From positions 33,462 through 97,461 of the forward strand of contig NZ_BSFQ01000028.1 of NCBI RefSeq assembly GCF_027922425.1: 64,000 bases of DNA, read 5' to 3'. Source of the stretch: Pseudonocardia halophobica (GTDB lineage Bacteria; Actinomycetota; Actinomycetes; Mycobacteriales; Pseudonocardiaceae). Each line of letters starts with the position of its first letter. Position 1 is the stretch's first letter. This document shows, in pieces, positions 8,561 to 16,414 of the stretch. The notes under the pieces were generated by a model, which was not told where the DNA came from, made no database searches, and saw only the letters and a program-made list of their open reading frames with translations. Position numbers and translations under genes: made by a program.

Positions 8561-9322
8561 GTGTCCGTTTCCGAGTACACCGCCGTCGTCACCGGGGCCG
8601 CGTCGAAGCGTGGCATCGGCCGCGCCACCGCCCACGCCCTCGCCGCCGCCGGCTGGAACGTCGCCGTCCTCGACCTCGACGAGGCCGCCGCCAAGGCCAC
8701 CGCCGACGAGATCGCCGGCGCCCACCCGGTCCAGGCGTTCGGCCTGGCCTGCGACGTGACCGACGAGACCTCGGTCGCCACCGCCGTCGACACCCTGACC
8801 GCGGACGCCCCGCCGGTCGGGGCCGTGGTCAACAATGCCGGCATCACCTCGCCGACCCGGTTCCTCGACGTCGACGGCGCCGAATGGGACCGCATCTTCG
8901 CCGTGAACGTCCGCGGCGCCTACAACATCACCCGGCGGCTCGCGCCCGGGATGGCCGAGCGCGGCTTCGGCCGGGTCGTGTTCCTGTCCTCGGTGTCCGC
9001 CGAGCGCGGCGGCGGGGTGTTCGGCGGCGTCGCGTACTCCGCGGCCAAGGCCGCCCAGCTCGGGTTCGCCCGCGCCCTGGCCCGCGAGCTCGGCCCGCAC
9101 GGCGTGACCGTCAACAGCGTCGCCCCCGGCCTGATCGACACCGACATCACCGGTGGGGCCCTGGAGGGCGAGCGCAAGGAGGCCCTGCTCTCCGGGATCC
9201 CGGTGGGGCGCAACGGGCGGGTCGCGGACGTCGCCGACCTGATCACCTACCTCTGCCGCCCGGAGTCCGGCTACATCACCGGCGCCACCTACGACGTCAA
9301 CGGCGGCTCGCACATCCACTGA
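8561..9322 (+). CDS. Short-chain dehydrogenase/reductase
   Basis: A 253-residue classical SDR. It shows the nucleotide motif TGAASKRGIG near residue 10, NNAG near 90, a catalytic Ser in FLSSVS, Tyr159 and Lys163 (YSAAK) and the PG motif after NSVAPG. Enzymes of this type oxidise or reduce a hydroxyl or carbonyl using NAD(P). The GTG start at 8561 has GGAGA 5-10 bases upstream and lies 23 bases after the transketolase stop, so it is the last gene of this operon. It probably makes the keto sugar used by the transketolase or reduces its product; this order is inference. Confidence 0.92.
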   Translation: MSVSEYTAVVTGAASKRGIGRATAHALAAAGWNVAVLDLDEAAAKATADEIAGAHPVQAFGLACDVTDETSVATAVDTLTADAPPVGAVVNNAGITSPTRFLDVDGAEWDRIFAVNVRGAYNITRRLAPGMAERGFGRVVFLSSVSAERGGGVFGGVAYSAAKAAQLGFARALARELGPHGVTVNSVAPGLIDTDITGGALEGERKEALLSGIPVGRNGRVADVADLITYLCRPESGYITGATYDVNGGSHIH

Positions 9323-9343
9323 GCCCCGCCGGAGCGTTCCACT

Positions 9344-9402
9344 TCGCTCCTATGATTGTTACGGTGCGGACACGCCAGGAGGCCGGGCAAGGACGCCCGG
9401 CC
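9344..9402 (+). promoter_or_regulatory. Promoter and leader region of the selenoprotein operon
   Basis: A -10-like TATGAT lies at 9351-9356 inside GCTCCTATGAT (9346-9356). The same block, GCTCCTAC, forms the arms of the inverted repeat at 16415-16443 ahead of the FCD regulator at the other end of the operon, so this may be a half-operator. A GC-rich hairpin (GGCCGGGC at 9381-9388, GCCCGGCC at 9395-9402) follows in the leader, 18 bases before the first start codon; its role is unknown. Confidence 0.4.
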
Positions 9403-9420
9403 GGCCCCAGGGGGTGGCCC

Positions 9421-10698
9421 ATGACGACCGGCCAGGAACGCTCCGCCGCCACCGGCTCGCTCTCCTACACACCGGGAGAGCGGCGCCGGGTCCTCACCGC
9501 CGCGTGCCTCGGCTGGGGCATGGAGTACTTCGACTTCATGCTCCCGTCCCTGCTGGCTGCGCCGATCATGGCGGCGTACGGGATCGGGCCGGGCACGTTC
9601 AGCGTCGCGATCCTGGTGCAGCTCATCGGCTCCGCGGTCGGCGGGCTCGCGTTCGGCTACCTCGGGGACCGGTTCGGCCGTCGCCGGACGCTGATCTGGT
9701 CGATCCTCATCTACTCGATCGCCACCGGCCTGGTGTTCTTCGCCCCGAACTTCTGGGTGTTCGTGGTGCTGCGGTTCTTCACCGGCGTCGGGACCGGCGG
9801 CGAGTGGGCCGTCGGGTTCGCGTGGCTCAACGAGGCGTGGTCGCCGAAGCGGCGCGGGCTGGGCGGCGGGCTCGTGCAGTCCTCGCTCTGGCCCGCCTAC
9901 GCGCTGGCGATCCTCGCGGCGCAGACCCTTCCGGACTGGCGCTACGCCTTCCTCATCGGCGTGCTGCCCGCCCTGGCCTGTGTCTGGGTGCGGTACGCGA
10001 CGCCGGAGTCCAAGCAGTGGACCGAGCTGCAGCGGCGCAAGGCGGCGGGGGAGCTGTCGTCGGACGTCGCCGCGGTGGCGCGGCGGTCGAGCTGGCGGCA
10101 GCTGTTCATGAAGGACAGCCTGCCGATCGTGCTGGTCGGCCTGGTCGCGGCGTTCGGCGCGCAGTGGGTGCCGTACACGGCGACCACGTGGATGCCGTCG
10201 CTGCTCAAGAGCGACCTCGGGTTCGACGCGAACGAGGCCAGCCTCGTGCTCTACCTCGCCTCGGCCATCTCGTTCGTCGGGTTCATCCTGGCCGGCTGGC
10301 TGTCCGACAAGCTCGGCCGGCGCCCCGTGTTCCTGGTGTTCTCCGGGCTGCAGGCCGTGGTGTTCCTGGTGATGTTCGGCCTCGCCGTGTCCGGCGGAGG
10401 GGCCAGCGCGTTCACCTGGATGTACCTGCTGACCAGCTTGTTCCTGGGCTACTTCGGCATCTTCGGGGTGTGGTTCGGCGAGCTGTTCCCCACCCGGATC
10501 CGGTCGCTGGGCTCGGCCGCGGCGTACAACGTCGGGCGCGGGCTCTCCGGGTTCGGGACCTTGATCGGCGGGATCGTCGCGGCGGGCTCGGGGTACGGCA
10601 TCGCCGTGTCCATCGCGGGCTTCGGCGCGGCGCTGGTGTTCCTGGCCGCGTTCTTCCTCAAGGACCGGGCGGGGCGGGAGATCACGGCGGAGGACTGA
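9421..10698 (+). CDS. MFS transporter (aromatic acid/sialate:H+ symporter type), first gene of the selenoprotein operon
   Basis: A 425-residue, 12-helix major facilitator. Conserved features are CLGWGMEYFDFMLPSLLA at helix 1, GYLGDRFGRRRTL (motif A) and TGVGTGGEWAVGF. The nearest characterised groups import aromatic or other organic acids with protons. The ATG at 9421 follows AGGGGG; an upstream in-frame ATG at 9352 is less likely. The next gene begins with GTG directly after its TGA (10696-10698), so the transporter is co-transcribed with the UGSC selenoprotein genes and likely imports the compound they act on. Confidence 0.88.
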   Translation: MTTGQERSAATGSLSYTPGERRRVLTAACLGWGMEYFDFMLPSLLAAPIMAAYGIGPGTFSVAILVQLIGSAVGGLAFGYLGDRFGRRRTLIWSILIYSIATGLVFFAPNFWVFVVLRFFTGVGTGGEWAVGFAWLNEAWSPKRRGLGGGLVQSSLWPAYALAILAAQTLPDWRYAFLIGVLPALACVWVRYATPESKQWTELQRRKAAGELSSDVAAVARRSSWRQLFMKDSLPIVLVGLVAAFGAQWVPYTATTWMPSLLKSDLGFDANEASLVLYLASAISFVGFILAGWLSDKLGRRPVFLVFSGLQAVVFLVMFGLAVSGGGASAFTWMYLLTSLFLGYFGIFGVWFGELFPTRIRSLGSAAAYNVGRGLSGFGTLIGGIVAAGSGYGIAVSIAGFGAALVFLAAFFLKDRAGREITAED

Positions 10699-12381
10699 GT
10701 GTTCGAGGCTGTATGGCCCTTGGGCCGCAAGGTGCTGGACGCCGTCGAGGCGGGGGAGCGCCCCGCGGAACTCGGCGGGCGGCGGGTGGCCTATCTGTGG
10801 GACGAGCTGTTCCGCGGCCCCGAGATGTTCGAGGTGATCACCGAGGTCGCGCGCGAGCGGCACGGGGACGTCGAGTTCGTCGGGTGGGAGACCTTCGGCA
10901 ACTTCCACGCCTCCGCGGCCGAGGAGAAGCGGGTCCTCGGCGAGCTGCCCGAGCTGCTGCGGGCACACCGGGTGGACCTGGTCGTCGCCGCCGTCGGTGC
11001 TTGAGGCTCCTGCATGCCTGCCGTGATGCGGGCCGCAGCCGCCGCCGAGCGGGCCGGGGTCCCGGCCGTCGCCATCGGCGGATCCGGGTTCGAGCCGATG
11101 GGCCGGGCGATCGGGAAGTCCCTGGGCATCCCGCACGTGCCGATCGTCAGCTACCCGGGCGTGATCCTCACCGACGAGACGGACGTGTTCCGCGGGAAGA
11201 TGCGCGAGATCGTGGCGCCCGCCGTCGTCGACGCCCTGACCAGGACGTACTCCGTCGAGGACACCGCGTCGGACGTCGAGCCCGGGCCGCGGGAGATCGT
11301 CGTGCGCGGGGACCTCGACGCCGTCCTCGACGCCTTCGAGGAGCAGGGCTGGACGGACGGGCTGCCGATCGTCCCGCCCACCGTCGAGCGGGTGGAGGAG
11401 TTCCTGCGGCACACCCGCAGGGACCCGGACGAGGTGCTCGGCGTGCTCCCGCCGGACCTGCGCGAGGCCACCGTCTGGTCCGTCGCGGTCAACGGCGTGA
11501 TGGCCGGTTGCCGGCCCGAGCACATGCCCGTCCTGCTCGGGATCGTCGAGTGCGTGGCCGCGCCGGAGTTCCGGGTCCAGGACGCCGGCTCGACGCCCGG
11601 GTGGGAGTCGTTGGTCGTCCTGTCCGGACCCGTCGTCGAGCGGCTGGGGTTCAACTCGCGCACCGGCGTGCTGCGCGTGGGGAACCGCGCGAACACGTCC
11701 GTGGGCCGGTTCCTACGGCTCTACCTGCGGAATCTCGCGGGCCTGCGGATCCTGCCCGAGCACACCGACCAGGGCGCGATCGGGGCGTCCTTCCACGTGG
11801 TCCTGGCCGAGAACGACGCGGCGGTCCGCGAGCTCGGGTGGCCGTCGCACCGGGAGGACCTCGGGTTCGCGGCGGCGGACTCGGTGGTGTCGGTGCGCAG
11901 CTGCCTCACGGTGAGCGCGCCGATCTACACGGGCGGGGACGCGGTCGACGACCACCTGGAGCCGCTCGCGTTGGTGTTCGGCAACGCGATGGGGCCGTGG
12001 TCCTACACGGGCATGGAGTTCGGGGCCTGGCACCCGCTGCTGGTGCTCGGCCCGTCCATCGCGGCGGCGCTCGCCCGCCACGGCTACGACAAGCCCGCGC
12101 TGCGCCGCTACCTCGCCGAGCACATGCTGATCCCGGTGAAGGAGCTGGAGCGGTGCGCGTGGGCCGTCGGGTCCACGAGCTTCCGGGTGTCGTCCCTGGT
12201 CGAGCGGGGCGAGTTGGACGAGCGCTACGCCGGGGACGATCCCGAGCGGCTCGTGCCGATGTGTCCTCAGGCCGAGGACATCGCGATCGTGCTGGCGGGC
12301 AACGAGGGCCGCAACCAGTCCCGCGGCTACGTCCAGAACCACGTACAGGGGGTGCCGGTGAGCCGGCGGATCGAGACATGA
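10699..12381 (+). CDS. UGSC-family selenoprotein, long form (in-frame UGA = Sec102) with C-terminal AGCRP-type domain
   Basis: A GTG start at 10699 opens a frame interrupted only by TGA at 11002-11004. The same frame continues to 12381, giving 560 residues if UGA is read as selenocysteine. The context is VVAAVGA-U-GSC-MPAVMRAA, so Sec102 and Cys105 form the UxxC motif that names the UGSC selenoprotein family. The N-terminal domain (1 to ~190) matches the second UGSC protein at 13178-13696. Residues ~214-560 are homologous to the proteins at 13693 and 14693 (GWTDGLPIVPPT, AGCRP with Cys271, NRANTSVGR). A SECIS-like stem-loop lies 6 bases after the UGA. It overlaps the next gene by ATGA. Gene callers will split it into a 101-codon ORF and a downstream ORF. 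The reaction is unknown; a selenol-based redox role is inferred. Confidence 0.9.
11011..11037 (+). promoter_or_regulatory. Bacterial SECIS-like stem-loop after UGA 11002-11004
   Basis: GCCTGC (11016-11021) pairs with GCGGGC (11028-11033), with one U·G wobble, around the loop CGTGAT, which has G at its second position. TGC (11011-11013) and GCA (11035-11037) extend the helix past a small internal loop. The apical loop starts 18 bases after the UGA, a distance typical of bacterial SECIS elements recognised by SelB. Confidence 0.65.
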
Positions 12382-13181
12382 GCGGGGACCCGAGCTGGGA
12401 CCTGGCCGTCGTCGGGGCGGGGATCGCGGGCCTGACGGCAGCGCGGACGGCTGCCGAGCGCGGGCTCCGGGTGTGCGCGTGGGACGCGCTGTCGCCCGGC
12501 GGGCGGCTCGTCAACATCGGTGAGGTCGTCGGCTACCCCGGCGTGAAGACGACCGGGCCGGACCTGATGAGCGCCCTGCTCGAGGAGGCCATGGGCGCCG
12601 GCGTGGAGATCGCGTACGGCGAGGTCACCGCGCTGTCTCCCGGGTTCACGCTGGCCACGGGCGAGGGGGACGCGACCGCGCGGGCGGTGGTGGTCGCGAC
12701 CGGACTCACGGACGGCCGGCTGGACGTGCCGGGGGACTGGACCGGGCGCGGGGTCGCCACCTGCGCCACCTGCGACGGGCCGCTGTACGCCGGGCAACCG
12801 GTCGTGGTCGTCGGCGACGACGAGTGGGCGGCCCACGAGGCCCGTGAGCTCACCGCGTTCGCCTCGCAGGTCACCGTCGTGGCGCCGGGGGAGCCGCGCT
12901 GGTCCGCCGCGCCGGACGGGATCGAGGTCCGGCGGGGGCGCGTGCGCGCCGTGCTCGGCGAGGACCGGGTGAGCGGCCTGGCGCTGGCGGACGGCACCGA
13001 GCTGGAGGCAGGCGGGGTGTTCGTCTACACCGGTGCCGAGCCCCGCACCGAGCTGGTCTCCGACACCCCGGGCCTGTTCGCCGCCGGGGACGTCGCCGGC
13101 ACCGCCCCCTACCTCGTCGCCGCGGCGGCCGACGGCCTGCGCGCCGGCCTCGCCGCCGTCGACTTCCTGGAGGACACGTGA
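12378..13181 (+). CDS. Thioredoxin reductase-like FAD/NAD(P)-dependent oxidoreductase
   Basis: A 267-residue flavoprotein with the N-terminal FAD motif VVGAGIAGLTAARTAAERG, the redox-active disulfide CATC at residues 129-132 (CATCDGPLY), a shortened nucleotide-binding domain (VVVVGDDEWAAHEA) and the C-terminal FAD motif GLFAAGDVAGT. Low-Mr thioredoxin reductases are about 310 residues, so this one is compact. No thioredoxin gene is adjacent. Its start overlaps the stop of the long UGSC selenoprotein and its stop overlaps the start of the short one, so its probable partners are the UGSC proteins. That pairing is inferred from the gene order. Confidence 0.85.
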   Translation: MSGDPSWDLAVVGAGIAGLTAARTAAERGLRVCAWDALSPGGRLVNIGEVVGYPGVKTTGPDLMSALLEEAMGAGVEIAYGEVTALSPGFTLATGEGDATARAVVVATGLTDGRLDVPGDWTGRGVATCATCDGPLYAGQPVVVVGDDEWAAHEARELTAFASQVTVVAPGEPRWSAAPDGIEVRRGRVRAVLGEDRVSGLALADGTELEAGGVFVYTGAEPRTELVSDTPGLFAAGDVAGTAPYLVAAAADGLRAGLAAVDFLEDT

Positions 13182-13696
13182 AGATCGTCGACCCGACGTT
13201 CGGCCTGCCCGACGACACGGACGTCACCCCCGTCGCCCACGACGGCATCCCGGCGGACGCGCTCTGCCTGCTCTCGAACTCCAAGCCCGGTGCCACCGAG
13301 CTGCTCCGCGAGGTGGCCGCGCGGCTGGAGGCCGAGCGCGGGTTCCGCGACATCGGGTTCGCCTCGAAACCGCAGGCCGCCCATCCGACGGCGGAGGAGA
13401 CGCTCGACCACCTCGCCGCGCAGTACCGGATGGCGATCGTCGCCATCGGCGATTGAGGCAGCTGCTCGTCGTGGAGTCTCCACGACTCGGTGGAACTGGA
13501 GCGCCGCGGCGTCGTCCCGTTCCTGATCGTCACCTCGACGTTCCTGCCGCTGGTACGCGCGCAGGCCACGGCGCGCAAGGTGGAGCCACGCGTGATCGTG
13601 GTCGACCACCCGGTCGGCGGGCTCGACGCGGAGGAGTTCGCCACCCGGGTCGAGGCCGCCTACGCCGGGATGGTGCGTGAGTTGGAGGACCTGTGA
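13178..13696 (+). CDS. UGSC-family selenoprotein, short form (in-frame UGA = Sec93)
   Basis: The GTG at 13178 overlaps the stop of the reductase. The frame meets TGA at 13454-13456 and continues in the same frame to 13696, giving 172 residues with Sec93. The context IVAIGD-U-GSC-SSWSL aligns with VVAAVGA-U-GSC in the long protein, and similarity continues on both sides of the UGA (LERRGVVPFLIVTS against AERAGVPAVAIGGS). This argues strongly against a chance nonsense mutation. Sec93 and Cys96 form the UxxC motif. A long perfect hairpin lies 11 bases after the UGA. The next gene overlaps by GTGA. It probably works with the long UGSC protein; the reaction is unknown. Confidence 0.92.
13468..13486 (+). 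promoter_or_regulatory. Bacterial SECIS-like hairpin after UGA 13454-13456
   Basis: GTCGTGGAG (13468-13476) and CTCCACGAC (13478-13486) are perfect complements, giving at least a 7-bp stem closed by a small loop AGTCT. This loop resembles the AGGUCU loop of the E. coli fdhF SECIS (remembered, not searched). The loop lies 18-22 bases after the UGA, as expected for SelB recognition. Confidence 0.72.
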
Positions 13697-14706
13697 CCGA
13701 CGTGCTCGACGTCCCGGACCTGGACCCGGGCGAGTGGTTCGGCTACGCCGAGGAGCAGGGCTGGAGCGACGGGCTGCCCACCGTCCCGCCCACCGAGGCA
13801 CTGGTCGACGCGATGCTGGCCGCGTTCCCCGGCGACCCGCCGGAGTTCGCCCCGCTCCCGCCCGCCCGGATGATCCCGAGGCTGCGGTCGGTCGCCGCCA
13901 ACGCCGTCATGGCCGGATGCCGGCCCGCGGACCTGCCGGTCGTCGTCGCGGCGCTGCTCGGGACGACGGATCCGGCCTACAACCTGCACGGCTCTCTCGC
14001 GACGACGCATCCCTGCGCACCGATGGTGCTGGTCAGCGGCCCGGTGCGGGACCAGGGGTTCAACTCCGGTGGCAACTGCTTCGGGCAGGGGACCCGGGCG
14101 AACGCCGTCGTCGGGCGGGCCCTGTCGCTCGTGCTGCGCAACGTCGGCGGGGCCACGCCCGGCGTCATGGACCGCTCCACGCAGGGCTCGCCCGCGAAGT
14201 ACACGTTCTGCTTCGCGGAGGCGGACTCGCCGTTCCCGCCGTTGCATGTGCAGCGCGGATTCGGGCCCGAGGACTCCGTGGTCTCGGTGATGGCCGCCGA
14301 GCCGCCGCACAACATCAACGACCATGGCAGCCGCACCGGCGAGGAGATCCTCGTGACGATCGCGGGGACCATGGCCGAGTCCGGCTCCAACAACGTCTAC
14401 GTCCGCGGCCCGCACCTGCTCGTCCTCGGCCCCGAGCACGCGGACACCCTCGCCCGCGACGGCTGGACCGTCGAGACGATCCGGGAGCGGCTCTGGGAGC
14501 TGGCCCGGATCCCGTTCGACCGGATCTCCGAGGGCAACCACGTGCAGTTCGACGAGTCCGGGATCAAGCCCGAGGAGGACGGCTACACCGTGTCCGACGG
14601 GCTCCGGCAGCTCCACGTCTGTGTCGCCGGTGGACCGGGGAAGCACTCGGCGTGGATCCCGTCGTTCGGGGCGACGGAGCTGGTGTCGCGCGTTGTCCCC
14701 GGATGA
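13693..14706 (+). CDS. AGCRP-domain protein of the UGSC selenoprotein operon (paralogue 1)
   Basis: This 337-residue protein is homologous over its length to residues ~214-560 of the long UGSC selenoprotein. Shared blocks are GWSDGLPTVPPT near 23, NAVMAGCRPADLPVV (Cys76), LVSGPV, GFNS, and ANAVVGRALSLVLRN. No signal peptide or membrane segment is seen. It has no cofactor motif I recognise, so its function is unknown. The GTG start overlaps the stop of the short selenoprotein, and the next paralogue follows with a short overlap. Conservation of one Cys in the AGCRP block in all three copies marks it as a candidate functional residue. Confidence 0.85.
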   Translation: MTDVLDVPDLDPGEWFGYAEEQGWSDGLPTVPPTEALVDAMLAAFPGDPPEFAPLPPARMIPRLRSVAANAVMAGCRPADLPVVVAALLGTTDPAYNLHGSLATTHPCAPMVLVSGPVRDQGFNSGGNCFGQGTRANAVVGRALSLVLRNVGGATPGVMDRSTQGSPAKYTFCFAEADSPFPPLHVQRGFGPEDSVVSVMAAEPPHNINDHGSRTGEEILVTIAGTMAESGSNNVYVRGPHLLVLGPEHADTLARDGWTVETIRERLWELARIPFDRISEGNHVQFDESGIKPEEDGYTVSDGLRQLHVCVAGGPGKHSAWIPSFGATELVSRVVPG

Positions 14707-15607
14707 GATCGAGGAGCTGCTCGCCTCCGGTGCGGGAGACGGCCTGCCCGTCGTCGAGCCGACCGCGGAGCGGCTCGCCGGGATGGGCGGCGACGACGTC
14801 GAGCTCGGCCCGGTCCCGCCCCTCTTCGGGGTGCTGACCAGCAGGAAGGTCGCCTACTTCGCGGTCCTCGCCGGATGCCGGCCCGCCGAGCTGCCGGTCG
14901 TGGTCGCGGCGCTGCGTGCGTGCCTCGAGCCGGAGTTCAACCTGCTCGGTGTCCAGACGACCACGGGCACGGCCGCGGTGTGCGTCGTCGTGGGAGGTCC
15001 GGTCGTCGAGCGGCTCGGGTTCCGGCCCGGGACCAACGTCCTCGGCCCCGGCAACCGGGTGAACGCCTGCGTGGGCCGCGCGGTGGCCCTCGCGCTGGCC
15101 GGGATCGGCGGCGCACGCCCGGGGGAGACGGACATGGCGACGACGGGCCAGCCGGGTCGCTACACGTTCTGTCTCCCCGAGCACCGCACCCCGTTCGGCG
15201 GCGTCTCGGGGCTCGACCGTGACGCGGTGAGCGTGCTGGCCGTCGGCGGGACCGCCGAGGTGCTGCCCCGGGCCGGCGGGGGGACGGTCGCCGAGATCCT
15301 CGACCCGCTCGCCGACGCCCTGGCCAGCGCGGTCCGCGCCGCCGGTGACCCGCGCCGCATGTCCTCGGGCGCGCAGGCCGTGGTGCTGCCGCCGGAGGTC
15401 GCGGGGCGGCTGGCCGGGCTGGGGGAGACGGCCGCCTCGACCGCCCGCGCGCTGTACGAGGGCGGCGCCGTGCGGGCCGGGCACCCGGTCGCTGCGTCGG
15501 CCGACGACGTCCACGTGATCGTCTCCGGCGGTCCGGGCGTCAAGATGCTGCACCTGCCCGGCTGGATCGGCGGCTCCCGAGCCGTCCACCGCGCGCTCGA
15601 CCAGTGA
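14693..15607 (+). CDS. AGCRP-domain protein of the UGSC selenoprotein operon (paralogue 2)
   Basis: A protein of about 304 residues homologous to the preceding gene and to the C-terminal domain of the long UGSC selenoprotein: GAGDGLPVVEPT, YFAVLAGCRPAELPVVVAAL (Cys62), VVGGPVVERLGF, PGNRVNACVGRAVALAL and RYTFCLPEH. The start is uncertain. The TTG at 14693 is used because homology begins just after it, but GGAG lies rather far upstream; in-frame GTG 14621 would add 24 non-homologous residues. It ends the operon, seven bases short of the convergent FCD regulator's stop codon. Function unknown. Confidence 0.8.
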   Translation: MSPDEIEELLASGAGDGLPVVEPTAERLAGMGGDDVELGPVPPLFGVLTSRKVAYFAVLAGCRPAELPVVVAALRACLEPEFNLLGVQTTTGTAAVCVVVGGPVVERLGFRPGTNVLGPGNRVNACVGRAVALALAGIGGARPGETDMATTGQPGRYTFCLPEHRTPFGGVSGLDRDAVSVLAVGGTAEVLPRAGGGTVAEILDPLADALASAVRAAGDPRRMSSGAQAVVLPPEVAGRLAGLGETAASTARALYEGGAVRAGHPVAASADDVHVIVSGGPGVKMLHLPGWIGGSRAVHRALDQ

Positions 15608-15613
15608 GCTCGC

Positions 15614-16399
15614 TCAGGGCGCGATGTCCCGCCAGCGGACCGGCCGCTCGTACACGCCCGGGAACCGGGTCTCGACGTACCGGCGGAACTCCGCCATGTG
15701 CCGCCGCATCGCCTCCCGGGCGCGGTCCGGGTCGCGCGCGAGCAGGGCCGCGTGGATGGCCTCGTGGGCGCGCAGCACCGCCGCCCGCCGCCGCGGCGGG
15801 TAGCTCACCCCGAGCGGCATGCCGTCCGTGATCAGGTGCAACGACGAGATCAACAGCTCGAACAGCTCGTTCCCGGCCGCGGCCGCGACGGCCAGGTGGA
15901 ACCGGTCGTTCTCGGCGAGGAAGTTCTCCTCGTCGTCGAGGAAGGCGCGCATGCCCGCGATCGAGTCGGCGATCTCGGCGGCCGCGGCCGCGTCGGTCCC
16001 GTTCGCGGCCAACGCGGCCAGCTCCGGCTCGAGGATCTCCCGTACCTGGATCACCGACCGGAACGACACGGTCCGGAGCTGCAGGAACAGACCGAGGACG
16101 CCGGCGAGATCGGTGCCGTCGGGCTGCATCACGACGGGACCGCCGCGCGGCCCGGCCTTCACCGTGATCACGCCCGTGAGCTCGAGGAACCGCAGGGCCT
16201 CGCGCAGCGTCCCGCGCCCGGCGGAGAAGCGGGCCATCATGTCCCGCTCGCCGGCGAGCCGGGTGCCGGGCCCGAGGCCGTCGCCGGTGATGTCGTCGAC
16301 GATCCGCTGCGCGATCATCAGCGGGACCTTCTGCGGGCGGCGCAGGTCCGGGCGCCGGCGCGCGGAGCGGGGGACGTCCGCGGGCGGCTCCGCCGTCAT
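15614..16399 (-). CDS. GntR-family transcriptional regulator, FCD subfamily, next to the selenoprotein operon
   Basis: A 261-residue regulator with an N-terminal GntR winged helix (PGTRLAGERDMMARFSAGRGTLREALRFL, residues ~25-95) and a C-terminal FCD domain (VREILEPELAALAA, ENDRFHLAVAAAAGN, AHEAIHAALLARD, RRHM). The ATG at 16399 has GGGAGG upstream. It is convergent with the UGSC operon. A perfect 8-bp inverted repeat sits at its promoter, and one arm recurs over the -10 of the UGSC operon at 9346-9356, so control of that operon is plausible. Ligand unknown. Confidence 0.9.
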   Translation of the reverse strand: MTAEPPADVPRSARRRPDLRRPQKVPLMIAQRIVDDITGDGLGPGTRLAGERDMMARFSAGRGTLREALRFLELTGVITVKAGPRGGPVVMQPDGTDLAGVLGLFLQLRTVSFRSVIQVREILEPELAALAANGTDAAAAAEIADSIAGMRAFLDDEENFLAENDRFHLAVAAAAGNELFELLISSLHLITDGMPLGVSYPPRRRAAVLRAHEAIHAALLARDPDRAREAMRRHMAEFRRYVETRFPGVYERPVRWRDIAP

Positions 16400-16414
16400 G
16401 GTCCACCGCCTCCC

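Noticed and set aside
9381..9402. Transcription terminator in the leader of the selenoprotein operon
   Set aside because: Position just before the first gene and short arms make a leader structure as likely; left as part of the promoter region entry.
11002..11004. TGA as a true stop or nonsense mutation in the long UGSC gene
   Set aside because: Frame, codon bias and homology continue past it, a SECIS-like hairpin follows, and the same motif is interrupted the same way in the second gene.
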